Below, in pieces: positions 7,035 to 16,258 of a stretch of 41,062 nucleotides of DNA. Source of the stretch: Halieaceae bacterium UBA5085 (GTDB lineage Bacteria > Pseudomonadota > Gammaproteobacteria > Pseudomonadales > Halieaceae); contig DIAF01000035.1 of assembly GCA_002414665.1 (NCBI GenBank), forward strand, positions 110,803-151,864, given 5' to 3'. A program made the position numbers and the translations under genes. The notes below the pieces were generated by a model that saw only the letters and a list, made by a program, of their open reading frames with translations, was not told where the DNA came from and ran no database searches. Numbering within the stretch: position 1 is the first letter of the stretch; each line of letters opens with the position of its first letter.

Positions 7035-8987
7035 CTAGCGCGACTGCTCAATGGTCGGTGGGTAGAGCCCGCGCCGGTACGCGAGGCTGCCCCAGAGCGC
7101 GTGCGCGAGGGCTTCTCGCTCCAGTTCGGGGTTGGCGAGTGACTGCCCAAAGGTGAAACCCTGCCGCTCGAAGCGAAAGGTTTGCGGTGCCTTCTCGGGT
7201 TGCAGAACCACCACCTGATCGCCGCGCCAGTAAGCCTGGTTGGCACCGTACTGCATGATTGCGCGTCCTTCATAAGAGGGCGTCAGCTGCGTGATATCCT
7301 GGCCCACCATCGGGTGCTCTGCCTCAATGCCCAACAGGGACAGTAGCGTGGGCGGCAGGTCGATCTGGCTGTGCACCCTTGCATCACGCTGCACCGGAAT
7401 GCCGTTGCCGATCAGCAGACCGGGGATTCTGAAGTGTTCCACGGGCACCAGCTGGCGACCAAAAACCCGATCGTCGTGGTCAGCCACCACCAAAAACAGG
7501 GTGTCATCCCAGTAGTGGCTCGCGCGAGCGAGCGAAAAGAATTCTCCGACAGCGTGATCGGCATAGCGAATGGCATTGCGCTTGCTGTTTGGCGGTTGCT
7601 CGACCGGGGTAATGGCGTCCAGCGGATAGTCATAGGGCGTATGATTGGATGAACTGAACACCAGGCTGAAAAAGGGCACACCCGTTGCGTGCAAACGGCT
7701 GAACTCCTCGTGCGCCTTGCGCAGCAAGTCGCCGTCAGACACCCCCCAGGAACCCATGAATTCGGGGTTTTCGTAGTGCCTTCGGTCCACCACGCGCTCA
7801 AAGCCGTTGCCAAGAAAGAAGCTCGCCATATTATCGAAATGGCCCTCGCCGCCGTAGATGAATGAGGTGTCGTAACCGCGCTCGCGCAACAGCGAGGCCA
7901 GGGTGAAGAAACCCTGCTGTGACCGCGGCAGCTTCACCACGCTGCGCGCCGGGGTCGGCACAAACCCGGTAAGCACAGCCTCGATGCCACGGACGGAGCG
8001 TGTACCAGTGGCGTACAGTTCCTCCAGCAACCAGCCCTGCTCAGCCAGCGCGTCGAACGCCGGCGTGAGGTCGTCGCCGCCCAGTGTGCCGACGTACTGC
8101 GCACCCAGGCTTTCCTCCAGCACAATGACCAGGTTGCGCAGGCGTGGTGCGGTCACTGACGGCTTTTGCAGGTGCCAGGTGGGGTAGTCGGCAGACAAAA
8201 ACTGCGCTTCAGGCACGCCCATGGCGCGACGCACCTCGGCAAACACCACCGCGTCCGGCAGCGGCGGATAGAGCCGGGACGCATCCACCTCATTGCGCAT
8301 GGCGTGCACGGCATAGGCCACTGAATACAGCGAGTTGAGTGTGAGGTCATTCACCAGCGCATCACTGCTGAACGCGGTATATCCCGGATTGATCGGCCGG
8401 TGCCGCAGCGTGCCGCGCGCACCCAGAACCAGCAGAGGCAACAGCAGTACCAGCACCAGTAACCTGAGCCACCAGGTTGAGGCCGCATCGGGGTCCGGTG
8501 CAGCGCGGCGCAGTGTGCGCAGGGCCAGCCACGGTGCCAGCAACAGCACAGCGAGTCCACAGAGCGTTTCAAGCAGAAAACCACCGAGCAGCATCCCGAA
8601 CACTTCCTGCGGATACTGAAGGTATTCAACGAACAACCGATTGGGGCGCAGATCGTACTGGGTTACAAACCCCGGCGTTATCGCTTCCATGAAGGCCAGC
8701 AGCGCCCAACCGAAGGATAGCCACGTTGCAACGGTCCCTGCCCGCCAGCGGGAGGGAAGGACCAGCAGCATCAGCAGCGCGGGTATCATCCAATAGCAGA
8801 GCATTACGAGGTCTATACGCAGGCCGAACCCGAAGACCCTCAGTACATCGGCAACACCGTCAAACCGGTCTGCCTGCCACAGCACAAGGCCCGCGCGACT
8901 GGTGGTGGTGAGCAGCAGGCCGGCGAAAAGAAACAGCCATAATGGCCGCAGCGTGCGCTCAACCACATTGAGAAGGGCAATGGACAT
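7035..8987 (-). CDS. LTA synthase-like sulfatase-family phosphoglycerol/phosphoethanolamine transferase
   Basis: The 650-residue protein has about five N-terminal membrane helices (roughly 13-36, 52-77, 83-105, 128-156, 172-190) followed by an extracytoplasmic alkaline-phosphatase/sulfatase-fold domain from about 284. Metal and nucleophile motifs are visible: VIVLEESLGAQ (Glu291/292), the nucleophile region ATGTRSVRGIEA (Thr327 or Thr329), SLVFSSSNHTPYD and VVADHDDR. The family moves phosphoglycerol or phosphoethanolamine from a phospholipid to a glycan or lipid acceptor and releases diacylglycerol. In Gram-negatives the products include osmoregulated periplasmic glucans (OpgB-like) or modified envelope sugars. 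The acceptor here is unknown. It lies between eptA (38 nt upstream) and dgkA (24 nt downstream), in line with a joint lipid-remodelling role. Confidence 0.85.
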   Translation of the reverse strand: MSIALLNVVERTLRPLWLFLFAGLLLTTTSRAGLVLWQADRFDGVADVLRVFGFGLRIDLVMLCYWMIPALLMLLVLPSRWRAGTVATWLSFGWALLAFMEAITPGFVTQYDLRPNRLFVEYLQYPQEVFGMLLGGFLLETLCGLAVLLLAPWLALRTLRRAAPDPDAASTWWLRLLVLVLLLPLLVLGARGTLRHRPINPGYTAFSSDALVNDLTLNSLYSVAYAVHAMRNEVDASRLYPPLPDAVVFAEVRRAMGVPEAQFLSADYPTWHLQKPSVTAPRLRNLVIVLEESLGAQYVGTLGGDDLTPAFDALAEQGWLLEELYATGTRSVRGIEAVLTGFVPTPARSVVKLPRSQQGFFTLASLLRERGYDTSFIYGGEGHFDNMASFFLGNGFERVVDRRHYENPEFMGSWGVSDGDLLRKAHEEFSRLHATGVPFFSLVFSSSNHTPYDYPLDAITPVEQPPNSKRNAIRYADHAVGEFFSLARASHYWDDTLFLVVADHDDRVFGRQLVPVEHFRIPGLLIGNGIPVQRDARVHSQIDLPPTLLSLLGIEAEHPMVGQDITQLTPSYEGRAIMQYGANQAYWRGDQVVVLQPEKAPQTFRFERQGFTFGQSLANPELEREALAHALWGSLAYRRGLYPPTIEQSR

Positions 8988-9025
8988 AGCAAGAATACTC
9001 GGGGTTTGAACGCGACGCGAGCGAC

Positions 9026-10708
9026 TCAGCCCTCGCGGACTGGGGCGCCTTCGGGCGGCATCACTTCTCGGGACTCATGCGCCAGCAGCTCAGGCACCCG
9101 ACAGGGCCGAAGCATGTCCTGCTGTGCCCGGTAGAGACTGGTTTCTACCTGCATCAGGCCAAGGACGGCATCAAACACGTTGTCGTGGGATAGCGTTTCC
9201 TGCTCTGCGGTGCGCGCAATGCAGCGCGCGTCGTAGCCGGGCGAGGCGGCAAATTCGGGCGACATCCACAGCAGCATGGGGACGTGGGTCTGTTCCTCCG
9301 GTGCCAGAGCATAGGGCATACCGTGCAGGTACAGGCCGTTTTCGCCCAGGGATTCGCCGTGATCCGAAACATAGAGCAAGCCTGTCTGCCACTGGGTCTG
9401 CTCGCTGAGCAGTGCAATGACACGGCTCATTACATAGTCGTCGTAATACAGCGTGTTGTCGTAACTATTGACGATTTGCAGGTCCGAACAGTTCTGGATG
9501 TCGCTGCGCGGACAGTCCGGCGTGAAGCGCCGGTATGCATCCGGATAACGCTGGTTGTAGGTTGGCCCATGGCTGCCAGCCAGATGCAGTACCACCAGTG
9601 CATCCTTGTCACCCAGTGCGGCCAGTTGTGCATTGAGGCCCTCCAACAGTACTTCGTCACGACAGTATTCCCCTTCACAGAGCGGCACCCCGGGACTGGG
9701 TTCAAAGGCCTGGGTTGGCACCCGGGCACACACGCCCTTGCAACCACCGTCGTTTTCCAGCCAGCGTACGGCCACCCCTGAACGCTGAATGACGTCAAGC
9801 AGGTTATCCTGGGTCTTCGCCAACCCGGGGTCGTAATCCGTGCGATTGAGCCGCGAAAAAAGGCAGGGCACTGACACCGCTGTCGCCGTACCGCAGGACG
9901 ACACATGCCTGAAGAAGACCATTCCAAGATCACGGGTGAACTGATTAGTGGGCCGCGGATAACCATTCAGCTCAAAATTGCGCGCTCGCGCCGTCTCCCC
10001 CAGAACCAGCACCAGCAGGCGTTTTTTGCGCTCCGGGTGGGCATCCGCGATCATGGCGTCCTCACCCATCGCCTGGTGGGCTCGGGGTGGAGCAAGGTAG
10101 GTGCGGCTGACAAACTTGCCAGCACTGTACAGGTAGTGTGTGGGGATAATCAGCTTGTTCAGTTCGTGGTTGTTGCGTCCCAGTGAGGCGTAATCCTTGT
10201 AATACAGCGCGGCAATACCGACGATCACCAATAACGCCATCGACATGGTCACCAGCTTTTGCGCCACCTCGCGCAGCGGGGTTCGGCTGCGCAGAGGCAT
10301 GGCGATGAGCAAGCCAGCGGGCAATACACCGGTCAGCAGCCACCACAGGGCCAGATTGCGATTGAGATAGGCATGTACCTCACCCGGATTGGTTTCCACC
10401 AGGTTGCGGATCATTTCCATATCGAACACGGTGCCGTAGTAGTACATCGCGTAACTGACCAGCGAGGATGCCAGCAAGATGAGGACGGCAAAGGGCTTGG
10501 CGAGATAGCGAAAGGTCCACAAGCTGAATAACAGGTAGAAAACCGAACCAAAGAACAGCGGCAGCGAGAGGACCATACCCAGGCTCAAACCTTCCGTATG
10601 CTGCAGTATGGTGACCAGACGCACGCTCAGAGGGATGTTGATAACCAGTACGAAATAGAGGGCGAGCAGCAGGGTAAACCGGCTCATTCCCATAGGTTTC
10701 AATGTCAT
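9026..10708 (-). CDS. eptA: Phosphoethanolamine-lipid A transferase (EptA/MCR family)
   Basis: The 560-residue protein has five N-terminal membrane helices (to about 170) and a periplasmic sulfatase-fold domain. Motifs include VLGETARARNF (Glu238), SSCGTATAVSVPCLFS (nucleophilic Thr near 274-276), LHLAGSHGPTY and YVSDHGESLGENG with the metal ligands. Several paired cysteines in the soluble domain (272/282, GGCKGVC, and LCEGEYC, among others) fit the disulfides of EptA and MCR enzymes. It transfers phosphoethanolamine from phosphatidylethanolamine to lipid A phosphates, which lowers negative charge and gives resistance to polymyxin-type peptides. AGGAG lies 7 nt before the ATG at 10708; ATGs 5 and 7 codons in are less well spaced. 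It lies just downstream of a two-component pair, as in pmrAB-eptA loci. Confidence 0.9.
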   Translation of the reverse strand: MTLKPMGMSRFTLLLALYFVLVINIPLSVRLVTILQHTEGLSLGMVLSLPLFFGSVFYLLFSLWTFRYLAKPFAVLILLASSLVSYAMYYYGTVFDMEMIRNLVETNPGEVHAYLNRNLALWWLLTGVLPAGLLIAMPLRSRTPLREVAQKLVTMSMALLVIVGIAALYYKDYASLGRNNHELNKLIIPTHYLYSAGKFVSRTYLAPPRAHQAMGEDAMIADAHPERKKRLLVLVLGETARARNFELNGYPRPTNQFTRDLGMVFFRHVSSCGTATAVSVPCLFSRLNRTDYDPGLAKTQDNLLDVIQRSGVAVRWLENDGGCKGVCARVPTQAFEPSPGVPLCEGEYCRDEVLLEGLNAQLAALGDKDALVVLHLAGSHGPTYNQRYPDAYRRFTPDCPRSDIQNCSDLQIVNSYDNTLYYDDYVMSRVIALLSEQTQWQTGLLYVSDHGESLGENGLYLHGMPYALAPEEQTHVPMLLWMSPEFAASPGYDARCIARTAEQETLSHDNVFDAVLGLMQVETSLYRAQQDMLRPCRVPELLAHESREVMPPEGAPVREG

Positions 10709-10790
10709 GCCTAGGCTCCTGAAGCTGCGGTTCGCTGCCAGAAAGACGCAGCGGTCAACGCGCTAATGGCAGGAGACTAGGGGGTGACAG

Positions 10791-10806
10791 GTGACAAAAA
10801 AGTCAC
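10791..10806. promoter_or_regulatory. Dyad and tandem repeat in the eptA upstream region
   Basis: GTGAC and GTCAC arms flank six A residues, 83-98 nt upstream of the eptA start, in the 126-nt gap after the sensor kinase gene. On the eptA strand TGTCACC occurs twice in tandem (7-bp period), covering 10782-10795. OmpR-type regulators bind direct repeats, so this could be a target of the adjacent response regulator, although the period is shorter than the usual 10-11 bp. It does not match the PmrA or PhoP box. No good -10/-35 pair was seen. Confidence 0.3.
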
Positions 10807-10834
10807 AGCAGGGAAAATGCGCCGCGGGTGGGCG

Positions 10835-12115
10835 TTAAGACACGGTCACGGTGAAGGTGGTGCCCCGCGGCTGGTTGGGTTGCACGTTGATCTGCCAGCC
10901 CTGGTGGTCGCAGATGCGTTTGGAAATGGACAACCCCAGGCCATAACGTGAACCCGGGCCCTGCGGGGAACGGACACCGCGTTCGAAAATGTGCGCCGCA
11001 ACGGCGGGATCGATACCGCTGCCGGTGTCGCGAACGGCAACCGAATGCTCGCCTACTTCAATGGTGATGGTACCCTCCACGGTGTGGTTAAGGGCGTTGT
11101 GCAGCAAGTTATTCAGCACCGCGCCGATAAGAAACTGCGGCACGCGGGCGGCTGCCCGCTCAATTTTTTGCTCGTACACGAGCGCAATACCCTTTTCCTC
11201 CGCGCGCCCGCGCCAGAGCTCGAGTGCCTCCTGGGCAGCATCTGCCAGCGTGCAGCTTGCCTCACGGCGGCATTCATCAGGGTCTCGCGCAAGCTGCAGA
11301 TACAGCGCAATCTGCTGCTGCATATCACTGATCGCCCGCTGGATACGTGCCGCCACTTTCTGCTGTGCCGGGTCTTTCCCGGTGATCTCCTGCAGCAGGT
11401 CGCTGGCGGCTTGAATCGACATCATCGGAGTGCGCAATTCATGGCTGACATCGCCCGTAAACTGTCTTTCACGCTCCAGCAGATCCGCCACACGGTCGGC
11501 GTAGCCCTGCACAGCGCGGGCCAAAGCGCCCACCTCGTCATTCGGATAGGCCTCCGGCGGGAAAGCCGCCAGACCACCCTCTGATGTGGTGTCGTCTGTC
11601 ACCGATGCGGCAAGCGTCATCACCGGCAGTAAAACCTGTGTGGCAATATAGCGAGACAGCAGGTAGCCAAACCCGGATATCAGCAGGAATCCGACAACAA
11701 TACCTGCAATGGCCAGCACTTCGTAGCGCTCGAACTCGCTCTGGTCTTGCGCCAGCACGTACACCCAGGGAGCCTCATGACGCACAATCAGGCTGTAGGC
11801 GCGCGTGCCTTCGAGCACCTCGAAATTCCCCTCCGGGTAGTTGTGAAATGCCTCGGGCAATAGCGGGTGATCGGTACGTGGAAGCTTGTAGAACGTGCTG
11901 TCACCGTGCGGCACACTGATCGGAGTTTGCATGGCCTGATGCTGGACAATGTCGCTGTTCAGGTCACCCACCAGATGGTTGTAGAACAGCGTGCGTTCAA
12001 ACCAGGATACCAGCAAGACCATGCACACCCCGCTAAGCGCGGTGAGCGACACGATAAGCGCCATGACACTCCATTGCAGGCGCGCACGAATGGAATAGCG
12101 AAATCTACTGGGCAT
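10835..12115 (-). CDS. Sensor histidine kinase (PmrB/PhoQ-like layout)
   Basis: The 426-residue protein has two membrane helices (about 17-38 and 134-155) that enclose a periplasmic sensor of about 95 residues. A HAMP-like linker follows, then the dimerisation helix with His225 in FTGDVSHELRTPMMS, and an ATPase domain with NNLLHNALNHT (N box), DTGSGIDP (G1) and RYGLGLSI (G2). The sensor contains an ExxE (EVLE, 99-102), which recalls the ExxE metal-sensing motif of PmrB; this is suggestive only. The gene overlaps the response-regulator gene by 11 nt, so the two are translationally coupled. Its likely task is to phosphorylate the adjacent OmpR-type regulator. The signal is unknown; control of the downstream eptA gene is inferred from synteny. 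Confidence 0.88.
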   Translation of the reverse strand: MPSRFRYSIRARLQWSVMALIVSLTALSGVCMVLLVSWFERTLFYNHLVGDLNSDIVQHQAMQTPISVPHGDSTFYKLPRTDHPLLPEAFHNYPEGNFEVLEGTRAYSLIVRHEAPWVYVLAQDQSEFERYEVLAIAGIVVGFLLISGFGYLLSRYIATQVLLPVMTLAASVTDDTTSEGGLAAFPPEAYPNDEVGALARAVQGYADRVADLLERERQFTGDVSHELRTPMMSIQAASDLLQEITGKDPAQQKVAARIQRAISDMQQQIALYLQLARDPDECRREASCTLADAAQEALELWRGRAEEKGIALVYEQKIERAAARVPQFLIGAVLNNLLHNALNHTVEGTITIEVGEHSVAVRDTGSGIDPAVAAHIFERGVRSPQGPGSRYGLGLSISKRICDHQGWQINVQPNQPRGTTFTVTVS

Positions 12116-12788
12116 CGGTCACCAGTGTATAACCGGTGCCCGCCACATTCCGAATCATGGGGCTGTCAAAAGGCCCGTCTACCGCCTGACGCAGGCGGTA
12201 AATATGCGACTTCAGCGCCGCACTGTCCGGTGGCTCATCACCCCACAAAGCATGATTGAGGTCTTCATGTGACACGATATTGGGCCACTGCTTCATCAGC
12301 AGCTCGAGCAACGTAAAGCCCTTGCGGTCCAGCTTGATGGGGTGCGCACCACGGTGAACCTGGCGCGAGGCAGTGTCCAGTGAGAGTTCACCCACCCGCA
12401 AAACCCGCTCGAAATTGCGCTGGGAACGCTTCAGGACGGCCTTGATGCGCTGGTACAGCTCAGGCAGGGCAAAGGGTTTTACCAGATAGTCATCTGCACC
12501 GGCCTCAAAACCCAACACGCGGTCTGCCACCGCGTCGCGTGCGGTCAACATAATCACCGGCAACGGGTTGCGGTCGCGCTCGCGCAGCTCTTTGCACAAG
12601 GTAAAACCATCCATGCCGGGCAGGCCGATATCCAGCACCACCAGATCATACGGGTGTGCCTGAATGAGACCACGTGCGGCCTGGCCGTTTTCAATGGCAT
12701 CGACCTCAAAGCCCTTGATTTCCAGGTAGTCAACGACGCTGGCGAGAATGTCGCGGTTGTCTTCAACGATGAGTAGCCGATCGGCCAT
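12105..12788 (-). CDS. OmpR/PhoB-family response regulator
   Basis: The 227-residue protein has a receiver domain (1-118) with acidic residues at 9-10, the phosphorylation site Asp53 in VVLDIGLPGMDG, Thr in MLTARD, and Lys in YLVKPF. The C-terminal winged-helix DNA-binding domain (about 128-227) has LLMKQWPNIVSHEDL, SAALKSHIYRLRQ and the terminal hairpin GTGYTL. It is the first gene of the regulator-kinase-eptA-transferase-dgkA block and its stop overlaps the kinase start. It begins 93 nt after glmS on the same strand, and no clear terminator was seen between them, so some read-through from glmUS is possible. Likely targets are its own operon and eptA; no box could be assigned with confidence. 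Confidence 0.9.
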   Translation of the reverse strand: MADRLLIVEDNRDILASVVDYLEIKGFEVDAIENGQAARGLIQAHPYDLVVLDIGLPGMDGFTLCKELRERDRNPLPVIMLTARDAVADRVLGFEAGADDYLVKPFALPELYQRIKAVLKRSQRNFERVLRVGELSLDTASRQVHRGAHPIKLDRKGFTLLELLMKQWPNIVSHEDLNHALWGDEPPDSAALKSHIYRLRQAVDGPFDSPMIRNVAGTGYTLVTDAQ

Positions 12789-12881
12789 GCATGCCTCTCA
12801 ATGGAGCGATCTGTTCTGCAGCGTTGCCGAAACACGGAACAAGGTCAAGCTGCAGCTCGCGCGCTGTCTGGCCTTGATGGT

Positions 12882-14711
12882 TTACTCCACCGTCACCGAC
12901 TTCGCCAGGTTCCGCGGTTTGTCCACATCGGTGCCCTTCTGCACGGCCACATGATAGGCCAGCAGCTGCAGGGCGACGGTGTACACAATGGGCTTCAGCA
13001 CCTCCGGGCAACTCGGCAGCGCAATCACATGTACACGGGACTCCTCAGCAAAATGCGCGGCATTGTCAGCGAAGACATACAGCTCGGCGCCGCGTGATCG
13101 AACTTCTTCCAGGTTGGACTTGAGCTTTTCCATCAGAGCGTCACCCGGCGCCACGGCAATGACCGGCATATCGGCGTCCACCAGCGCCAGGGGGCCATGC
13201 TTGAGCTCTCCGGCCGGGTAGGCTTCGGCGTGAATGTAGGAGATCTCCTTGAGCTTCAGCGCACCCTCCAGGGCAATGGGGTACTGAATGCCCCGGCCCA
13301 GGAACAGCGCGTGGTGCTTCATGATCAGGGCCGTTGCCATGTGCTTGATGACGGGGTCCAGACGCAGGGTTTGCTCCACATAGTCGGGCAGCTTGTGCAG
13401 GGCGGACACCAGCTCGCTGGCCGCCTCAGCGGACAGGGCATGACGCTTGCCCAGCACCAGCGTCAACATCAGGAAGGCCGCCAGCTGTGTGGTAAAAGCC
13501 TTGGTGGAAGCCACACCGATTTCAGCACCGGCGCGGGTGAGAAACACCAGGTCGGATTCACGCACCAGGGAGCTGTGGTCCACATTGGCGATGACCAGAC
13601 TGCCGAGATAGGCGTCCTCCGTGGCGTCGCGCAGGGCGGCGAGGGTATCCGCCGTTTCGCCGGATTGCGACACGGTCACCAGCAGGGTGCCCGGCAGGGG
13701 AACCCGCTTGCGGTACCGGAACTCGGAGGCCACCTCCACGGTACAGGGAAGCCCGGCGAGCTCTTCCAGCCAGTAGCGGGCGACCATCCCCGCGTGGTAA
13801 CTGGTGCCACAGGCGACAATCTGTACTGCCCGCACCTGGTCGAACAGTGCGGCCGCGTCCGCGCCGAAAACGCTGTCGTCGATATCGCGGGTACCCGCCA
13901 CGGGAATGGTATTGGCCAGTGCACGCGGTTGCTCGTAGATTTCCTTGAGCATGTAGTGCTCGTAGTCACCCAGCCCGATGCTCTCTTCCAGTGCCGAAAT
14001 CTGCGTCATGCGGCGCTCAACCGGCTCCCCCGCTGAGGTAAAGATCTGCAGGGAGGTTGGGGTGATGCGCACGATGTCGCCTTCTTCGAGGTACACGAAG
14101 CGGTCGGTGACCTGGCGCAGGGCCAATTGGTCTGACGCCAGGAAGTACTCACCGATCCCCACGCCGACCACCAGCGGGCTGCCCTCCCGGGTGCCGACAA
14201 CCTCATCGGGATGCTGGGTATCCACCGCGGCGAGGGCATAAGCACCCTGCAGCCGGGGTACGACCGCGTGAAAGGCCTCCAGCAAGGTACGGCCCTGGCT
14301 GAGCTGCTGGTGCAGGAGATGGACTATCACTTCGGTGTCGGTGCCCGACTGGAAACTGTACCCCTGCGCCTGCAGTTCCTTGCGCAGGGCTTCGTGATTC
14401 TCAATGATGCCGTTGTGCACCACCGCTACACGCTCCCCGGAAATATGCGGGTGCGCGTTGGCCGCCGAGGGAACCCCGTGCGTTGCCCAGCGCGTGTGGG
14501 CGATGCCGACACAGCCGTATTTCGGGTCCATGGCCTGGGCCTGCTCAAGCTCGGCCACCTTGCCCTGGCGCTTGTGCAGCAACAGGTTGTGCTCGTTGTC
14601 CACCAGCGCCATGCCGGCGGAATCGTAGCCGCGGTACTCAAGCCGCCGCAGTCCTTCGAGCAAGATCTCCGACACTTCACGCCGCGCCGCCGCTGCTACT
14701 ATTCCACACAT
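12882..14711 (-). CDS. glmS: Glutamine-fructose-6-phosphate aminotransferase (isomerising)
   Basis: The 609 residues are the standard length. The N-terminal glutaminase domain starts with the nucleophile Cys2 (MCGIVA) and carries HTRWATHG and HNGIIENH. Two SIS isomerase domains follow, with CGTSYHAG, SQSGETADT and EGALKLKEISYIHAEAYPAGELKHGP, and the conserved end KSVTVE. It makes glucosamine-6-phosphate from fructose-6-phosphate and glutamine, the first step toward UDP-GlcNAc for peptidoglycan and lipid A. The start lies 3 nt after the glmU stop, so glmU and glmS form one coupled operon as in E. coli, where sRNAs control glmS. No glmS ribozyme leader is possible in this tight gap. Confidence 0.97.
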   Translation of the reverse strand: MCGIVAAAARREVSEILLEGLRRLEYRGYDSAGMALVDNEHNLLLHKRQGKVAELEQAQAMDPKYGCVGIAHTRWATHGVPSAANAHPHISGERVAVVHNGIIENHEALRKELQAQGYSFQSGTDTEVIVHLLHQQLSQGRTLLEAFHAVVPRLQGAYALAAVDTQHPDEVVGTREGSPLVVGVGIGEYFLASDQLALRQVTDRFVYLEEGDIVRITPTSLQIFTSAGEPVERRMTQISALEESIGLGDYEHYMLKEIYEQPRALANTIPVAGTRDIDDSVFGADAAALFDQVRAVQIVACGTSYHAGMVARYWLEELAGLPCTVEVASEFRYRKRVPLPGTLLVTVSQSGETADTLAALRDATEDAYLGSLVIANVDHSSLVRESDLVFLTRAGAEIGVASTKAFTTQLAAFLMLTLVLGKRHALSAEAASELVSALHKLPDYVEQTLRLDPVIKHMATALIMKHHALFLGRGIQYPIALEGALKLKEISYIHAEAYPAGELKHGPLALVDADMPVIAVAPGDALMEKLKSNLEEVRSRGAELYVFADNAAHFAEESRVHVIALPSCPEVLKPIVYTVALQLLAYHVAVQKGTDVDKPRNLAKSVTVE

Positions 14712-14714
14712 GAT

Positions 14715-16082
14715 TCAGTCCTTGTTCACTTTGCCAGGCCGTTTCCAGCCGGGAATATTACGCTGTTTGCCGCGTGCCACCGCCAGTTCCGCATCGGGTA
14801 CCGCGCGAGTAATGGTCGAGCCAGCCGCCACAAAACCACCGGAACCAATCTCCACAGGCGCAACCAGTGTCGCGTTGGAACCGACAAAGGCGCCATCGCC
14901 GATCCGGGTAATATGCTTGTTGACGCCGTCGTAATTGCAGGTGATGGTGCCCGCGCCAATATTGGCGCCCTCACCCATTTCACAATCGCCAATATAGGAG
15001 AGGTGATTCACCTTGCTGCCGGCGCCGATGCGCGCTTTCTTGGTTTCCACAAAGTTGCCCACCCGTGCGCCCTGCGCCAGCGCGGTGCCCGGGCGCAGCC
15101 TTGCGTAAGGGCCGATGGTGCAGTCTTGAGCAACCGCGGCTTTTTCCAGGTGACTCATGGCACGTACCTCCGAGCCAGACCCGATGTGACTGGCGGTAAT
15201 CACACAGTTGGGGCCGATGTGTACACCATCCTCCAGAATCACATCGCCGACAAACACACAGTTCACGTCAATAAAGACATCGCGCCCACAGCGCAGCTCA
15301 CCACGAATGTCGATGCGTGCGGGGTCAGCGAGATGCACACCGTCTTTCATCAAAGCCTCCGCACGTTGCCGCTGCAGCTCACGCTCCAGGCGGCCAAGCT
15401 GCAGCTGGTCGTTGACGCCCAGCACCGCCAGTGGATCGGCCACGGTCGCCGTGCGCACGGCGATGCCGTCTGCAACCGAGAGTGACAGCACATCGGGCAG
15501 GTAGTATTCCCGTTGCTGGTTGCTGTTACCAACCTGCGGCAGAAAGCGCCTGAAGAGGCTGGCGGGGGCGGCCAGAATGCCTGTGTTGACTTCCTGAACC
15601 GCGAGCTCTTCGGGGTCGGCGTCCTTGTGTTCGACCACGGCGCGAAACGCGTTGTGCGCATCGCGCAGAATGCGGCCGTAGCCTGCGGGGTCATCCAGCA
15701 CCGCGGTCAGCAGCGCGGGGGTGTCCTGCGCAGCCTGCACCAGCGTCCGTAATACATCGGGCGAAACCAGCGGCACATCGCCGTACAGCACCAGCACCGT
15801 GCTCTCGTCGCGCAAACCCGGTAAGGCCTGCAGCACCGCATGCCCGGTACCGAGCTGCTCGGTCTGCTCGACCCAGCGCAGGCCGTTGCCGTCCATCGCC
15901 TTGCGTACCGCCTCCGCACCGTGACCGATCACCACGTGGATTGCGCTGGGTTCCAGGCTGCGCGCGGCGTCCACCACGTGCTGCAGCAGCGGCTTGCCCC
16001 CCAACGGGTGCAAGACCTTGGGCGTACTGGAGCGCATGCGCGACCCCTGGCCGGCCGCCAGAATGATTACTTCCAGAGTCAT
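14715..16082 (-). CDS. glmU: Bifunctional GlmU: GlcNAc-1-P uridyltransferase and GlcN-1-P acetyltransferase
   Basis: The 455-residue protein is nearly identical in length to E. coli GlmU (456). The N-terminal nucleotidyltransferase domain has LAAGQGSRMRSSTPK (8-22), EQLGTGHA and YGDVPL. From about 250 a left-handed beta-helix of hexapeptide repeats carries the acetyltransferase, with the catalytic-His region KVNHLSYIGD and the NIGAGTITCNYDG turn. It acetylates glucosamine-1-phosphate with acetyl-CoA and then joins it to UTP, giving UDP-GlcNAc. It is the first gene of glmU-glmS. The 176-nt gap to atpC holds the atp terminator and a weak promoter-like pair for glmU (TTGTTT, 16 bp, TAACAT on the minus strand). 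Confidence 0.97.
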   Translation of the reverse strand: MTLEVIILAAGQGSRMRSSTPKVLHPLGGKPLLQHVVDAARSLEPSAIHVVIGHGAEAVRKAMDGNGLRWVEQTEQLGTGHAVLQALPGLRDESTVLVLYGDVPLVSPDVLRTLVQAAQDTPALLTAVLDDPAGYGRILRDAHNAFRAVVEHKDADPEELAVQEVNTGILAAPASLFRRFLPQVGNSNQQREYYLPDVLSLSVADGIAVRTATVADPLAVLGVNDQLQLGRLERELQRQRAEALMKDGVHLADPARIDIRGELRCGRDVFIDVNCVFVGDVILEDGVHIGPNCVITASHIGSGSEVRAMSHLEKAAVAQDCTIGPYARLRPGTALAQGARVGNFVETKKARIGAGSKVNHLSYIGDCEMGEGANIGAGTITCNYDGVNKHITRIGDGAFVGSNATLVAPVEIGSGGFVAAGSTITRAVPDAELAVARGKQRNIPGWKRPGKVNKD

Positions 16083-16220
16083 AGCGGAGTCCCTTTGTTA
16101 TTGCCGGCGCAGCCAACGACGAGCGTGGGTGCGCTTCACTGTCAAACAGCTAGCATGTTAACGCGGGGGAAAATGGAAACAACCGGATTATTCAGGCTGT
16201 AGCGAAAAGTGTGACATGGA

Positions 16221-16246
16221 ACAAAGAGGCCCTGGTGAACAGGGCC
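16221..16246 (-). terminator. Terminator of the atp operon
   Basis: A perfect 7-bp stem (GGCCCTG at 16228-16234, CAGGGCC at 16240-16246) with a 5-nt loop is followed on the minus strand by a T-rich TCTTTGTT. It lies just downstream of the atpC stop. This is a good intrinsic terminator separating atp from glmUS. Confidence 0.75.
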
Positions 16247-16258
16247 CTGATGGGTCGT

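Noticed and set aside
14712..14714. glmS ribozyme/riboswitch
   Set aside because: Only 3 nt separate glmU and glmS, so no leader exists; that ribozyme is mainly Gram-positive.
14211..15485. 424-codon open frame on + opposite glmU and glmS
   Set aside because: It spans the junction of two certain genes on the other strand and shows no domain or ribosome site.
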